In this document: one piece after another, positions 34,225 through 45,046 of the stretch
Position numbering within the stretch: position 1 is the first letter of the stretch
Layout of the letters: the number at the start of each line of letters is the position of its first letter
Program-made: the position numbers and the translations under genes
Notes under the pieces: model-generated
What the model was told of the DNA's origin: nothing
The model's input: only the letters and a program-made list of their open reading frames with translations
Database searches by the model: none
NCBI GenBank assembly: GCA_026122225.1
Contig: JANEZZ010002204.1
Span: 372,001 to 436,000, forward strand
Direction: 5' to 3'
DNA from: Heloderma charlesbogerti
Lineage: Eukaryota > Chordata > Lepidosauria > Squamata > Helodermatidae
Length of the DNA: 64,000 bases

Positions 34225-34870
34225 CGAGGAGGCGCGCCATTTGCGCATATCTGGAAAAAGACCTCATTTTTTCCGTTTGAGGAAAACACAGGATAGATGG
34301 GGGGAAATAGTGGAATAATGACCGGACAACAATGACGTCACGTAACGGACCCACACAATTCAGTGAATCAGCAACCAGGAATGCTCAATAAACTTGAGAT
34401 GTAGAGATCCCCTTAGACTCCAGTGTTATAGCAGATAAAAGAGGTGAGGTATCCAGAGTACAGTCATGTCAAATTTTGTTGGATGGGTTTCAGCTGGTAC
34501 AGCTTGAGAATGTTAAGTAGTGATGTACGAAAGTCACTTACCTGGTCCCGCAGCTTGCTTCGCGGTGGGGGGGAGGCGCTTCGGTTCTCCCCCTGAAGTT
34601 CAGGCCGGGGGGGGAGGCGCCCTGCCCCGCCCGGCCGAAATTCAGGCCGGGGGGGTAGGCGCCCTGCCTCGCCCGGCCGAAATTCAGGCCGGGGAGAAGC
34701 GCCCCGTCTCCCCGGCTGCGAAATAAAAAGTGAATGGGGGGGGGGAAACACCCGTGATAGGCTACGTAACGATTAACATAGCCTATCACGGCTAGATTTC
34801 CAAAGTCAGCCATGATAGGCTACGTTAATCGTTACGTAGCCTATCACGGGTGACTTTGAAAAAAAAAAAA
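34225..34870 (+). repeat. Composite repeat block, copy 1
   Basis: It begins cgaggaggcgcgcc and runs through a non-coding part of unknown origin (34233-34517) into the left end of a hAT relative (34518 on). The same composite, about 96 percent identical by eye in its first part and in the same orientation, lies at 37026-37671 inside BovB copy 2. Confidence 0.8.
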
Positions 34871-34986
34871 GCGCGTACGCAAATGGCGGCGCCCATGGGC
34901 ACCCCCATTTGTGTTCCTTATTTGGGCCCGGGTAGTCTACGTAAAGATTTACGTAGACTACGGAGAAAATAAGGGCAACGCAATAG
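34518..34986 (+). mobile_element. Truncated relative of the nested-hairpin hAT element
   Basis: The left terminal repeat tagtgatgtacgaaag differs by one base from that at 29345. It is followed by GC-rich repeats of aaattcaggccggggg-type units and by hairpins at 34754-34789, 34812-34847 and 34932-34961, of the same gtgataggctac and tagtctac types. Homology stops at aacgcaatag (34986), which corresponds to the left arm of the central hairpin of the complete element (29804-29838). The right half is missing and LINE sequence follows. Confidence 0.8.
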
Positions 34987-35200
34987 CTGCTTTTCATCCT
35001 CATCAAGTGAGGCTGTGGATTTGCTAGATTGGTTCCTGGCTGTGCCAATGGACTGGATGATGGCTAATAAACTGATGCTCAATCCAACAAGACTGAGCTA
35101 GTGTTAGTGGGTGATTCTTCTGACCAGACAGGGAGTGTTCATCCTGTTTTGGATGGGTTGCACTCTCCTGGAGTTTGAGGGTTCTCCTGGACTCTTAATG
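34987..35200 (+). mobile_element. L2-type LINE RT fragment
   Basis: The translation has EAVDLLDWFLAVPMDWMMAN then KLMLNP, matching the L2-type region after the YADD motif (compare WMKVNKLKLNPDK at 63780 on the minus strand). Short and decayed. Confidence 0.6.
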
Positions 35201-35800
35201 TACACTGAGTTTGCAATTTTTCCAGGGTCTATTTCAGTTGTGTGCATTAGCCCTCAGCCTTTTGTATGTAGTTTGCCAAGTGTTCAAAAAATGTCAATTG
35301 AAAAATTGCAAAACAAGTTCATGGAAAATAAGAGTCTCAATACCTATTAGGTAAAATGCTCAGTACCTCCATCCTAAAGCTTATATCTTCATACCATATG
35401 CTTCCAGAGGCTGGAACAAAAAGCAATAAAATACATAATGTACTGATACGATTATCCAAAATATCTTTGGAGACAATATTGTATTATTCAGAGAAATCTG
35501 TAGCTAATAAGTACTTGTGTGAAATATGTAGTTTACTTTTCCTCCAAATAGTCTTGCATGTATTAACTGAGGCTTTCTCAAATATGTAAAAAAAAAAAAA
35601 GTATCCCCTTAACAGCAGCTGCATTTTCCCTCATCTAGGCCCCTTTCCTCATGTCCCCTCAAAGTGTTAGTCTCAGAGGACATATTGTGGTAATGAGTTT
35701 CATGTTGTGTTCATTACATTTAAAAAAGACTCTATGTGATCAAGAAACTGTACTTTTATCAGGAAGTAATACTTTAGGCCCAAACCACATGTGACATTAA
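35201..35800. other. No gene seen
   Basis: AT-rich sequence with only short frames. Confidence 0.5.
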
Positions 35801-35820
35801 CACTAATCCTATGCACACTT
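35801..35820. repeat. Left piece of split MITE, with BovB copy 2 TSD
   Basis: cactaatcctatgcacactt is one end of the short MITE family. The last 11 bases (tatgcacactt, 35810-35820) are repeated at 39675-39685 on the far side of BovB copy 2. Confidence 0.85.
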
Positions 35821-36201
35821 TTGTTGTTCAGTTGTTCAGTCGTGTCCGTCTCTTCGTGACCCCATGGACCATAGCACACCAGGCCTTCCTGTCCTGTGCT
35901 CTCTCCCGGAGCGTGCTCAAGTCCATATTCATTGCATCGGTGATGCTATCTAGCCATCTCATCCTCTGCTGTCCCCTTCTCCTTTTGCCCTCAATCTTTC
36001 CCAGCATCAGGGTTTTTTCCAGTGACTTTTCTCATCGCATTCCATTAGGTAGCCAAAATATTTGAGCTTCAGCTTCAGTATCTGTCCTTCCAATGAGCAG
36101 TCAGGGTTGATTTCCTTTAGGATTGACAGATTTGACCTCCTTGCAGTCCAGGGGACTCGTAAGAGTCTTCTCCAGCACCACAGTTCGAAAGCATCGATTC
36201 T

Positions 36202-37026
36202 TCAGCGCTCAGCCTTACTTATAGTCCAGCTCTCACAGCCATACGTTGCTACTGGGAAAAACATAGCTTTGATTATATGGACCTTATACGGCAAGGTGAT
36301 GTCTCTGCTTCTTACTATGCTGTCTAGTATAGTTCTCCTTCCTCCCAAGGAGCAAGCGTCTTTTAACTTCATGGCTACAGTCACCGTCTGCGGTGATCTT
36401 GGAGCCCAAGAAAGTAAAATCTGTCATAGCTTCCATTTCTTCCCCTTCTATATGCCAGGAAGTGATGGGGCCTGATGCCATGATCTGAGTTGTTTTAATG
36501 TTGAGTTTCAAACCAGCTTTTGCACTCTCCTCTTTCACCCTCAACAAGAGGCTCTTTAGATCCTCTTCGCTTTCTGCCATTAGGGTGGTATCATCTGTAT
36601 ATCGGAGGTTGTTGATAATTCTCCCGGCAATCTTAATTCCGACCTGTGCTTCATCCAACCCGGCGTTTCTCATGATGTACACTGCATATAAGTTAAATAA
36701 GCAGGGTGACAATATGCAGCCTTGTCGTACTCCTTTCCCAATTTTGAACCAATCGATTGTTCCATGTCTGGTTCTTACTGTTGCTTCTTGACCCTCGAAC
36801 AGGTTTCTGAGGAGACAGGTAAGGTGGTCTGGTACTCCCAACACTTTAAGAATTTGCCACAGTTTGTTGTGATCCACACAATCAAAGGCTTTAGCATAGT
36901 CAATGAAGCAGAAATAGACGTTTTTCTGGAATTCTCTTGCTTTCTCCATGATCCAGCGAATGTTGGCGATTTGATCTCTAGTTCCTCTGCCTCTTTGAAA
37001 CCCAGCTTGTACTTCCGGTAGTTCTC
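36202..37026 (-). pseudogene. BovB reverse transcriptase, copy 2
   Basis: It contains EVQAGFQRGRGTRDQIANIR, motif A CFIDYAKAFDCVDH, GVRQGCILSPCLFNLYAVY and the catalytic LRYTDDTTLMAE (YTDD in place of YADD in copy 1). The frame ends in sequence altered near 36290, where a short stretch is missing relative to copy 3; the YGCESWTISKAER segment continues in another frame. Confidence 0.9.
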
Positions 37027-37671
37027 GAGGAGGACATGGCGCGCCATTTGCGCATATCTGGAAAAATACCTCATTTTTTCCGTTTGAGGAAAACACAGGA
37101 TAGATGGGGGGAAATAGTGGAATAATGACCGGACAACAACGACGTCATGTAATGGACCCACACAATTCAGTGAGTGAGCAACCAGGAATGCTCAATAAAC
37201 GTGAGATGTAGAGATCCCCTTAGACTCCAGTGTTATAGCAGATAAAAGAGGTGAGGTATCCATAGTACAGTCATGTCGAATTTTGTTGAGTGGGTTTCAG
37301 CTGGTACAGCTTGAGAATGTTGATAAGTAGTGATGTACGAAAGTCACTTACCTGGTCCCGCAGCTTGCTTCGCGGTGGGGGGGAGGCGCTTCGGTTCTCC
37401 CCCCGAAGTTCAGGCTGGGGGGGGAGGCGCCCGCCTCACCAAAATTCAGGCCAGGGGGGGAGGTGCCCTGCCTCGCCCGGCCGAAATTCAGGCCGGGGAG
37501 AAGCGCCCCGGCCGCAAAATTAAAAGTGAATGGGGGAAAAAAAACCACAACACCCGTGATAGGCTGCGTAACGATTAACGTAGCCTATCACGGCTAGATT
37601 TCCAAAGTCAGCCATGATAGGCTACATTAATTGTTACGTAGCCTATCACGGGTGACTTTGAAAAAAAAAAA
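37026..37671 (+). repeat. Composite repeat block, copy 2, inside BovB copy 2
   Basis: The same composite as 34225-34870: unknown non-coding part (37038-37327), then the hAT left end (37328, tagtgatgtacgaaag), GC-rich repeats and two hairpins, ending gactttg plus an A run at 37671. It has cgaggaggacatggcgcgcc where copy 1 has cgaggaggcgcgcc. It lacks a right terminal repeat and a visible TSD. Confidence 0.8.
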
Positions 37672-38560
37672 CTGCTGAAGCCTAGCTTGTAGGATTTTGA
37701 GCATCACCTTCCTGGCATGTGAAATGAGCGCAATTGTGCGGTAGTTTGAACACTCTTTGGCATTGCCCTTCTTTGGAATTGGAATGTAAACTGACCTTTT
37801 CCAGTCTTGCGGCCACTGCTCAGTGTTCCAAATTTGTTGGCATATTGACTGCAGCACTTTAACAGCATCATCTTCTAGGATTTTAAATAGCTCAGCTGGA
37901 ATACTGTCATCTCCGCTAGCTTTGTTGATAGTAATGCCTCCTAAGGCCCACTTGCCTTCACTCTCGAGGATGTCCGGCTCAAGTTCAGTCACCGCACTAT
38001 CATGGCTATCAGGGACATTCAGATCTTTCCTGTATAGTTCTTCTGTGTATTCTTGCCACCTCTTCTTAATCTCATCTGCTTCTGTTAGGTCCCTGCCTTC
38101 TTTGTCCTTTATCATGCCCGTCTTTGCACATAACGTTCCCTTGAGATCTCCGATTTTCTTGAAGAGATCTCTAGTCTTTCCCATTCTGTTGTTTTCCTCG
38201 ATTTCTTTGCATTGTTCATTTAAGAAGGCCTTCTTGTCTCTCCTTGCTATTCTATGGAACTCTGCATTCAGTTGGATAGATCTTCCCCTTTCTCCCTTGC
38301 TTTTCGCTTCCTTTCTTTCGTCAACTACTTGTAAAGCCTCATCAGACAGCCACTTGGTTTTCTTGCATTTCTTTTTCTTGGGGATGGATTTCGTTGCTGC
38401 CCCTGAACAATGTTATGGACCTCCGTCCTTAGTTCCTCAGGCACTCTGTCTATCAGGTCTAATCCCTTAAATCTATTCCTCACCTCCACTGTATATTCAT
38501 AAGGGATATGATTTAGGTCATACCTGAATGGTTTAGTGGTTTTCCCGATGTTCTTCAATT
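37672..38560 (-). pseudogene. BovB linker and RT fingers, copy 2
   Basis: Frames at 38558-38325 and 38184-37627 encode PFRYDLNHIPYEYTVEVRNR, GKTRDLFKKIGDLKG, KASGDDSIPAELFKILED and IPIPKKGNAKECSNYRTI. This copy keeps segments that are deleted in copies 1 and 3. The frame then runs into the inserted block at 37671. Confidence 0.9.
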
Positions 38561-38670
38561 TAAGCCGGAATTTTGCAATAAGAAGCTCATGATCTGAGCC
38601 ACAGTCAGCTCCCGGTCTTGTTTTGACTGACTGTATAGAGCTTCTCCATCTTTGGCTGCAAAGGACATAA

Positions 38671-39609
38671 TCAATCTGATTTCAATATTGACCATCTGGT
38701 GATGTCCATGTGTAGAGTCGCCTCTTGTGCTGTTGGAAAAGAGTGTTTGCTATGATCAGTGTGTTCTCTTGGCAAAACTCTTATTAGCCTTTGTCCTGCT
38801 TCATTTTGTACACCAAGGCCATGCTTGCCTGTTATCCCGGTGATTTCTTGACTTCCTACTTTAGCATTCCAATCCCCTATGATGAAGAGGACATCTTTTT
38901 TTGGTGTTAGTTCTAGAAGGTGTTGTAGGTCTTCATAGAACCGATCAGCCTCAGCTTCTTCGGCATCAGTGGTTGGGGCATAGACTTGAATTACTGTGAT
39001 GTTGAATGGTTTGCCTTGAATTCGTACTGAGATCATTCTATCATTTTTGAGATTGTACCCCAGTAGTGCTTTTCCCACCCTTTTGTTGACTATGAGTGCT
39101 ACTCCATTTCTTCTAAGGGATTCTTGCCCACAGTAGTAGATATGATGGTCACCTGAATTAAATTCACCCATGCCTGTCCATTTTAGTTCGCTGATTCCCA
39201 AGATGTCGATGTTCAGTCTTGCCATCTCATGTTTGACCACCTCCAGCTTACCTTGATTCATTGTTCTTACATTCCAGGTTCCTAAACAATATTGTTCTTT
39301 ACAGCATTGGACTTTCTTTTCACCATCAGACACATCCACAGCTGAGTATCCTTTCGGCTTTGGCCCAGCCGCTTCACTCTTTCTGGCGCTACTTGGAAAT
39401 TCCCTCTGCTCTTCCCCAGTAGTATATCGGACACCTTCCGACCTGAGGGGCTCATCTTCCGGCGTCATATCTTTTAGCCTTGTGATACGTTCCATGGGGT
39501 TTTCTTGGCAAGAATACTGGAGTGGATTGCCATTGCCTTCTCCAGTGGACCACATTTTGTCAGAACTCTCCACCATGACCTGTCCGTCTTGGGTGGCCCT
39601 GCACGGCAT
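38671..39609 (-). pseudogene. BovB endonuclease region, copy 2
   Basis: A 312-residue frame with the BovB leader, LGTWNVRT, GISELKW, VIQVYAPTTDAEEAE, IIGDWNAKVG and then a frame change (RLIRVLPREHTDHS) before the SDH motif. The C-terminal catalytic part continues in another frame. Compared with copy 1, one base difference shifts the frame near 38785. Confidence 0.9.
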
Positions 39610-39674
39610 AGCTTATGGCTTCACTGAGTTACGCAAGCCCCTTTGCCACAACAAGGCAGTGATCCATGAAGGGG

Positions 39675-39760
39675 TATGCACACTTACCTTGAAGTAAACT
39701 CCATTTAACACAATGGGACTTACTTTGGGGGGAACATGCATGGGATTGCAGCCGAAAAGT
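39675..39760. repeat. Right piece of split MITE, with BovB copy 2 TSD
   Basis: It begins with the TSD copy tatgcacactt and continues accttgaagtaaactcc ... gcatgggattgcagcc, completing the MITE begun at 35801. Joining the two pieces across the insertion restores the inverted-end structure typical of this family. Confidence 0.85.
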
Positions 39761-39784
39761 TTCTTTGCATTTAACTTATTTTTT

Positions 39785-40100
39785 TTCTTTCAAAAAGACC
39801 AATAGCGGCTACAGCTCCAAACACAATTAGGTCTGCAGTGGATGCGGAGTTTAACCCTTTCCCCCACTGCTGTGATCCTGATGAAAAGGGTGCCAATGAG
39901 ACGTTTCTTCTCAATGCAAATAGCAGCATCTTTGGGTTCAGGGGGTTGGCTTTCCATTGGGACTTCAGCAGAGAGGAAAGAGTTAAACTTCCCCCTCCAG
40001 CCAGCTATAGTCCTGTTCCTGTTTGGGCTTCACCATCATGTCCTTTTGCCTTTGTAAAAAAGAAAATAAAAAAAGTGCACTTTAAATGTGTACTTTGGCC
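39785..40100. repeat. MITE-like block
   Basis: It contains gtttaaccctttcccccac and later agttaaacttccccctccag, an inverted theme shared with blocks near 17820 and 53670. Non-coding. Confidence 0.4.
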
Positions 40101-41540
40101 ATTAGGCTCCTAAGAAAGGAGATGCATTACTCATAAATGGTATAAGGAAACATAATGCCAGAATAAAAAGATACTTGTGAGTTATTCCTATCAGTTTTGG
40201 GAACAGCAGATGATGAAAAATTTGGCAACATGTGAGAGGGGAGACACAGTTCCTAGACCATTGATATTTTATGGAAATCTACCTGTACTTTTGTCAGATA
40301 AGGCTACAGTTTTAAAACAATTCTTCGAAGGCAGCTGAAGCTCAAATGAGATTGTGGGCTTATCTGACAGAAGCTGGAGGGCTGGTTAGTTCTTAGAAGA
40401 TAACAAATTGCAGTAAGACCTTTGGAAGCAAGTGTTATCTGATGATTGACCTTAGCCCTCTATCAAATGCCCTCTATTTGCCTTCTCTAATATAAGGTAG
40501 AATAGTCTGGATTCTGTGAAGGTTTTCCTCTTCAGAGTGAGAGTAAACAAAGAATAAAACAGTATTCCAGTAAAAATGAATTAGCAGCATTTTAAATAAG
40601 AACTTTACATTTAATTCCCCTGCCCCCAAAGATTTGAATGCATAATATAATAGCTGACATGCAATATTTGTTCTTTGAACTCATTTTTTCCAGTTGAGGT
40701 AAATAGATGAGCATCCAGGGAACCTTTAGGCTGCTTGTTTAGTTATCCCTGAGCTCTTCTGTTCAGGACCATTTCACACTCCACATTTTTTACAGGTACT
40801 GCAATGTGTACCTATAAAGCTGTAGTACATGCATAGGGCAATATTTCCAGTTGTGCATTTCTTACAAAGTACATGCACCCAGGAGCTGGGAATGGCTGTG
40901 GGTTCTTGTCATGTATACACGCAGTGGGAGAATGTCAGGAATAGTATAGTAGGTCTTGAACTGAAGAATAGCAGAGAGGATAGCTGTCCAAGTGCTGCTA
41001 ATAGCAGCAGACCTTTCCCTGCACCCCAGCAGGATGGGGGCCACAGAACCCACAAGGGCCTTCTGTAGGCTACAGGTTGTGCACTCCTGCTCAATGTGCC
41101 GGTGGTATGTTTGACGGCAGGAGACTTGTAAGAAAAGTTGTGGACGGAGAACTTCTGCATTGGGCTCATTTCACAGATGCATAAAAATACTGGGCTCTGC
41201 CACAGAACCACCACCAGCCTTTGGCCAGGTACAAGATACTATTTATTACTATTACTATTATTATTGAATTGGAAATTCCGCTGCTCAGATTAAACATGCC
41301 TTCCTGTCATCCTAATTATCTACATGCAGGGAGTCCCCCGCTACCAGTGGGGGAGTATTCAAAAATGAAACTTGATACCTGTAGCCTAAAGTTGTACAGT
41401 CCTGGTGAAGTCTGTAGCATTACCAGACCGAACTAGGGGACTGAAAATATTACTCATTAAGTATTTTTTGTTTTAGGTCATAATAACTCAGATCCTTCAA
41501 TACTTGTTTAGGGTATCGTCCCCCCATCCCAAGAACCCAG
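40101..41540. other. No gene seen
   Basis: Unique sequence with overlapping short frames on both strands and no domain. Confidence 0.5.
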
Positions 41541-41597
41541 TCCTTTGCATGTCTACTCCTCAGTAACCACTGAATGCAGTGGGACATACTCCCAAGT
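41541..41597. repeat. Left piece of split MITE, with LINE TSD
   Basis: gcatgtctactcctcagtaa ... gtgggacatactcccaagt is the left part of the short MITE family. Its last ten bases, actcccaagt (41588-41597), recur at 46045-46054. Confidence 0.8.
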
Positions 41598-41665
41598 CTT
41601 GCTCGCTGGATCATCACCTTGCTGTTGTGAGTGGGCTTGTGTGTTCCAATGAACCCTGCGAGCAA
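41598..41665 (+). ncRNA. Possible HDV-like ribozyme at LINE 5' end
   Basis: The first seven bases (cttgctc) can pair with gagtggg at about 41629-41635 using three G-T wobbles. ggatcat just downstream can pair with atgaacc near 41650 with one mismatch. A short cac/gtg stem closes the intervening loop. The order is the same as in the BovB candidate, but pairing is weaker. Confidence 0.25.
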
Positions 41666-42261
41666 AGCTGTCGGGAGTCATGTACTCCCAGCAGGGTCAC
41701 CCATGGCGGTAACATCAAGGGGGAGGAACCAGACAAAGAACGATCCAAGAAAGTCTTCAATGGCAGAACAGGTGGAAGATAACAAGGTGTATGTTACAAC
41801 AGCTGTGAAGGTGGATGAAGGCTGCAGCAGATAAAGGACTACCAATCGTCATATTATTCATGCCATTGGATTAGAGCCTTTTTCTGCGAAGACTGTGTGT
41901 TGATCATTGTGCACTGATATCCACACATAAAACAAATTCACGCACAGGCATCTTCCAATCCAAACCCCAAACAACCAAAAGTCCCATGGCGATTGGCGAA
42001 TGGCAACGGGGGCAGGACTGTGAAATCCAGAAGCCCCTAGTCATGGACTGGCACATGGGCACTGGATACAGATTCAGTCATCCTGACTCAAGGACCAAGG
42101 CAGTTGAGTAGTTCAGCAGCTGTATCCACAACTTAGCAGTCCTATTTAGGATCCACTGTGCTCACCCCATATGGGGAGGGGGCTAGAAAAGGTGCCCTAA
42201 ACATAGTCTGCCTCACCTCTTCCTGACTGGATTACCGCGTCCAGTGGGATCACCATTTAGC

Positions 42262-42963
42262 AGTCGCAAACAAATGAATTTTGGAACACAGAATATACAG
42301 ACACTGCTGGACAATACAGATAGTGAACGCCCTGAACGTAGGACTGCCATCATTGCAGGGGAGCTGAGACGTTTTAACATTGACATAGCGGCATTCCAAG
42401 AAACCTGAAGAACAGGAGAGGGACAACTGAAGGAAGAAAAAGGAGGTTATACCTTCTTCTGGAAAAGACTGCCTGAACAAGAATGATGAATACATGGAGT
42501 AGGCTTTGCTATTAAAAATGATCTTATGAAGCTCTTGTCAGAAGTTCCTACTGGCATTAACGAACGACTCTCAACCCTTCGAATAAAACTCGCCAAAAAC
42601 CAGCAAGCAACTATTTTAAGTGCTTATGCACCAACATTAGATGCTGATGAAGACATCAAAGCAAAATTTTACTCCCAGCTGGATACCATCTTATCAGAAA
42701 TACCTAAGAGGACAAAATTATCCTCTTGGGTGATTTCAATGCAAGAGTTGGGCGTGATTTTGATTTGTGGCTGGGGACCATTGGGAAAGAAGGAGTCGGC
42801 AATAGCAACCAGAATGGAATTCTACTTCTGACTAAATGTGCAGAGCATAATCTTGTTATTACCAACACACTCTTTCACCAGAAAAATAAATTTAAAACTT
42901 CATGGAAGCATCCTTAGTCGAAGCACTGGCATCTCCTAGATTATGTAATTGTCCAGGCCAGAG
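42262..42963 (+). pseudogene. LINE endonuclease region, N-terminal part
   Basis: Frames read FNIDIAAFQET, GVGFAIKNDLM, ILSAYAPTLDADEDIK (in 42526-42831) and then, one frame over, GDFNARVGRDFD and ITNTLFHQK (42726-42917). This is the APE-type endonuclease order. There are two stops near 42407 and 42486 and a frameshift near 42728. At 42963 the domain is interrupted by a solo LTR. Confidence 0.8.
42959..42963. repeat. 5-bp target-site duplication, left
   Basis: cagag, repeated at 43492-43496. Confidence 0.9.
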
Positions 42964-43491
42964 TGTCAAGGGCTCCTTGGAGGCCTCTCAGTCTAATCCA
43001 GTAGCCAAGTCCAGACACAGACAAAGGGATTCCTTTCAAAGCTTTATTCTTCTTTTACAACTTAACAACTCTACAGGTAGCAACTAGATCTGAGCAGCAG
43101 AGTACCTATGCCCTAAGTTGAAACAGTTGGTCCCCGTTTGAAAGGGAATTACCGGTAGACCCCTGAACGTAAGGACTAGGGAGAGTCCCTCCCCTTTTCC
43201 CTTGGTTCCTCTGGGCGCAGCCGTTGTTTGCGTGCCAACCTGGCACTACGCCTCCTTTCCGCGCCCTCCATCTGGCGCCGCTCTCTGCGTCTGCGTCGCG
43301 CATCCACCAAGTCTGCTATCTCTGCTTGGTCACTCCCTGGACTGCTTTCTAATCTAGGAATGCTGGTGGGAGGAATCTCCGTCAGCTGTGGGCCCTGGGA
43401 AAGAGGAGTGTGCTCCTCTCCCAGGAGCGACTGCTCTTCCTCAGAATCAGAACTACTCTGGGATTCTATGGGCTCAGTGTCCACCCTGACA
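42964..43491 (-). mobile_element. Solo LTR, TGTCAGG family, inside the LINE
   Basis: A 528-bp block: tgtcaagggctccttggagg to ccaccctgaca on the plus strand, that is, antisense. The perfect 5-bp TSD cagag proves insertion into the LINE endonuclease region. On the minus strand the frame entering at LTR base 2 is open for about 102 residues and encodes EPIESQSSSDSEEEQSLLGE followed by a basic stretch (RRRRRERRQ). An aataaag signal is near 43050 on the minus strand. Closest relative in the window: 30546-31074. Confidence 0.9.
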
Positions 43492-43496
43492 CAGAG
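43492..43496. repeat. 5-bp target-site duplication, right
   Basis: cagag, matching 42959-42963. Confidence 0.9.
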
Positions 43497-43705
43497 ATCG
43501 CTGCGATGGACTACTCACCAGAGCCATGACAAGTGCTGACGACTGCTGGACAGACCACCAATTAATTCGTTCCACGATGGCCATTAAGATTGTCCCTCAA
43601 CGTAGGCTCCAAGGAAGAAAACTAAGATGTAAAATCAACACACAAGCCCTTCAATATCCTATTAAGAGAGTGTGCTTTCAAACAACTCTTAAGTAACACC
43701 TACCT

Positions 43706-45046
43706 ATGGAAACCCCTGAAATTATCGAGGAACACTGGAATAAACTGAAGACCTCCATTATCACAGCCTGTGAACAAACTATCGGATACCAAACTAAGAA
43801 ACATCAGGATTGGTTCGATGAGAATGATAGGGAGATTGAACATATTATTGATAAGAAAAGGAAAGCCTTCCAAATATGGCAAAAAGACATCAACTGTGCC
43901 ACTAAGAAAAAAATTCACACCTCAGCAAAGGCTGAGGTCCAAAGAAGAACTAGAGAACTTAAGAACACCTGGTGGATAAAGAAAGCTCAAGAAATCCAGC
44001 ATTTTGCAGATACCCATGATGCACGGGGCTTTTTTAATGCCGCAAAGGCCATCTACGGACCATCAAATCATGGTACAAACCCAGTAAGCTCAATAGATGG
44101 TGCCAAACTCTTAAAGGACAAAGAGTCAGTTGCACTGCATTGGAAAGAGCATTACCACAATCTCCTTAACCATAACTCAATTGTGGCTGATGAGGTCTTC
44201 TTGCAAATCCCACAAAAACAAACCAGAGATGAGCTTGCAGTGTCCCCTAGTTTGGAGGAAGTCAGTAAAGCCATCAACCAAATGAAAAATAACAAAGCTA
44301 GCGGACCCAATGGGATTCCTGTTGAAGTCTTTAAAGAAGGTAGGCCTGAAGCTACACGACAGCTTCACAAGCTCATCAAAAAAATCTGGATGATGAAGGA
44401 GGAGATCCCAGCAGACTTCAGGGATGCCATAATTATCACTCTCTTCAAAAAGGGTGATAGAACAGATTGTGGAAACTATCGAGGCATCTCCCTTCTAGCT
44501 ACAGCAGGCAAAATCCTGGCAAGGATCCTCACAAACCGCCTTTTACCTATCTCAGAAGACATCCTCCCTGAATCCCAAAATGTCTTCCGCCCCTCCAGAG
44601 GGACAGTGGATATGATCTTCACCGCACAACAGCTCCAAGAAAAATGTAGGGAGCAAAACCAACCTCTGTACATGGCGTTTATTGAGCTGACTAAGGCCTT
44701 TGACACTGTAAACCGAACTGCTCTCTGGACCATCCTTCTGAAAACCGGATGCCCTAATAAATTTGTGAACATCTTGCGGCTCCTCCATGATGACATGACG
44801 GCAACAATCTTGGATAACAATGGCTCTCAAAGTGATCCATTTAAAGTGGGATCAGGCGTTAAACAGGGATGCGTTATTGCTCCAACTTTATTCGCTATCT
44901 TCATCGCTATGATTCTACACCTTGTTGAAGGGAAACTTCCCACTGGTGTAGAAATCATATATCAAACAGATGGAAAACTTTTTAATCTCAGTAGGCTGAA
45001 AGCAAAAAGTAATTACAACCTCTGTCATAGGACTTCAATTTGCTGA
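43706..45046 (+). pseudogene. LINE reverse transcriptase, longest open part
   Basis: A 446-residue frame. The N-terminal third is the linker (KKHQDWFDENDREIEHIIDK, DARGFFNAAKAIYGP). The RT fingers follow (NNKASGPNGIPVEVFKEG, CGNYRGISLLATAGKILARI). The palm reads YMAFIELTKAFDTVNRTALW and GVKQGCVIAPTLFAIFI. Motif A has IEL where the catalytic aspartate is expected, so this copy would be catalytically impaired even without its frameshift. After about 45030 the frame is lost, and the YADD-like motif (QFADDNVICAHSEEDLEPIL) lies in another frame at 45036-45110. Confidence 0.85.

Larger units (their letters stand above)
35821..39674 (-). mobile_element. BovB LINE, copy 2, full length with nested block
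   Basis: A minus-strand BovB flanked by an exact 11-bp TSD. The element 5' end, ccccttcatggatcactg, is at 39674, and its 3' end (gactgaacaacaa) is at 35821. It contains the endonuclease region (39609-38671), the linker and fingers (38558-37627) and the RT (37096-36284). A ~645-bp foreign block at 37027-37671 splits the RT region and replaces about 11 bases of BovB sequence (compare copy 3 near 61345). Removing the block leaves about 3.2 kb, the same length as copy 1. Confidence 0.95.

Noticed and set aside
33893..34318. A 141-residue ORF as a gene
   Set aside because: Low-complexity Cys/Ser/Pro-rich translation of a C/T-rich tract that runs into a dispersed repeat; opposing frames are equally long.
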